Position numbers and translations under genes: made by a program. Below, one piece after another: positions 13,299-13,352 of a DNA stretch of 13,352 bases (position 1 is its first letter; every line of letters starts with the position of its first letter). The stretch covers positions 1 to 13,352 of the forward strand of contig JASGGQ010000076.1 in NCBI GenBank assembly GCA_047604965.1. Direction: 5' to 3'. This DNA comes from JAGIBJ01 sp047604965 (GTDB lineage: Bacteria > Actinomycetota > Thermoleophilia > Solirubrobacterales > Solirubrobacteraceae). Below the pieces are notes generated by a model, which ran no database searches, was not told where the DNA came from, and saw only the letters and a program-made list of their open reading frames with translations.

Positions 13299-13352
13299 TC
13301 ACCACCAGGAGTTACCACAATTCAAGGTAGGCTTTTACCGCCAGAATCTGAC
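13299..13352. other. AT-richer contig-end sequence, possible insertion-element border
   Basis: The last 54 bases are about half G+C, in contrast to about 70% in the adjacent hydrolase, and they break its reading frame. No transposase reading frame or terminal repeat can be recognised in so short a piece. A contig ending in a repeated element would give this picture. The assignment is inference. Confidence 0.35.

Overview
This 13.35 kb window is GC-rich (roughly 65-73% across most of it) and looks like a chromosomal contig from a high-GC actinobacterium. The gene content (GC-rich acyl-CoA dehydrogenase, cysteine-free stand-alone ribosomal protein S4, single-TM FtsH) would fit a Thermoleophilia/Solirubrobacterales-type lineage, but that placement is a weak inference. 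Both ends cut genes. The left end enters an ABC-transporter ATPase. The right end runs into a short AT-richer sequence that interrupts an alpha/beta hydrolase.

Region 1 (1-3240, + strand) is an iron-acquisition operon. It holds the tail of a FecE/FepC-type siderophore ATPase, then a class III 2,4-diaminobutyrate aminotransferase (ATGA overlap), then a PLP-dependent 2,4-diaminobutyrate decarboxylase 5 nt further on. The two enzymes together make 1,3-diaminopropane, a building block of hydroxamate/carboxylate siderophores of the rhizobactin/schizokinen type.

Region 2 (3335-7502) holds housekeeping and lipid-type genes: a membrane-anchored neutral zinc metallopeptidase, an acyl-CoA dehydrogenase, a divergent TetR regulator with a perfect 19-bp palindrome between the two, and an SDR oxidoreductase downstream of the TetR gene. 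Three 11-bp direct repeats precede the SDR.

Region 3 (7533-8997, - strand) holds a DtxR-fold regulator that has lost its metal ligands and the rpsD gene. rpsD has a strong Shine-Dalgarno, a hairpin-rich leader and an 11-bp-stem terminator.

Region 4 (8998-10933) looks acquired, with locally lower GC. It carries a small unknown protein overlapping (GTGA) a HEPN-like protein. Facing them is a NYN-family predicted RNase placed 4 nt after ftsH. Beyond the NYN gene lies a second, truncated copy of the last 46 codons of ftsH. Over the well-aligned 116 bases it differs from the intact copy only at six third codon positions, all synonymous. This is the strongest structural signal in the window: a NYN cassette bracketed by two diverged ftsH 3' ends, next to a HEPN module.

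Region 5 (10938-13352, - strand) holds a short single-TM FtsH-type AAA+ metalloprotease, a 183-nt intergenic region with an inverted repeat, and a 5'-truncated alpha/beta hydrolase at the right edge. No tRNA, rRNA, CRISPR array or recognisable transposase gene was seen, and no gene-free stretch exceeds 300 bases.
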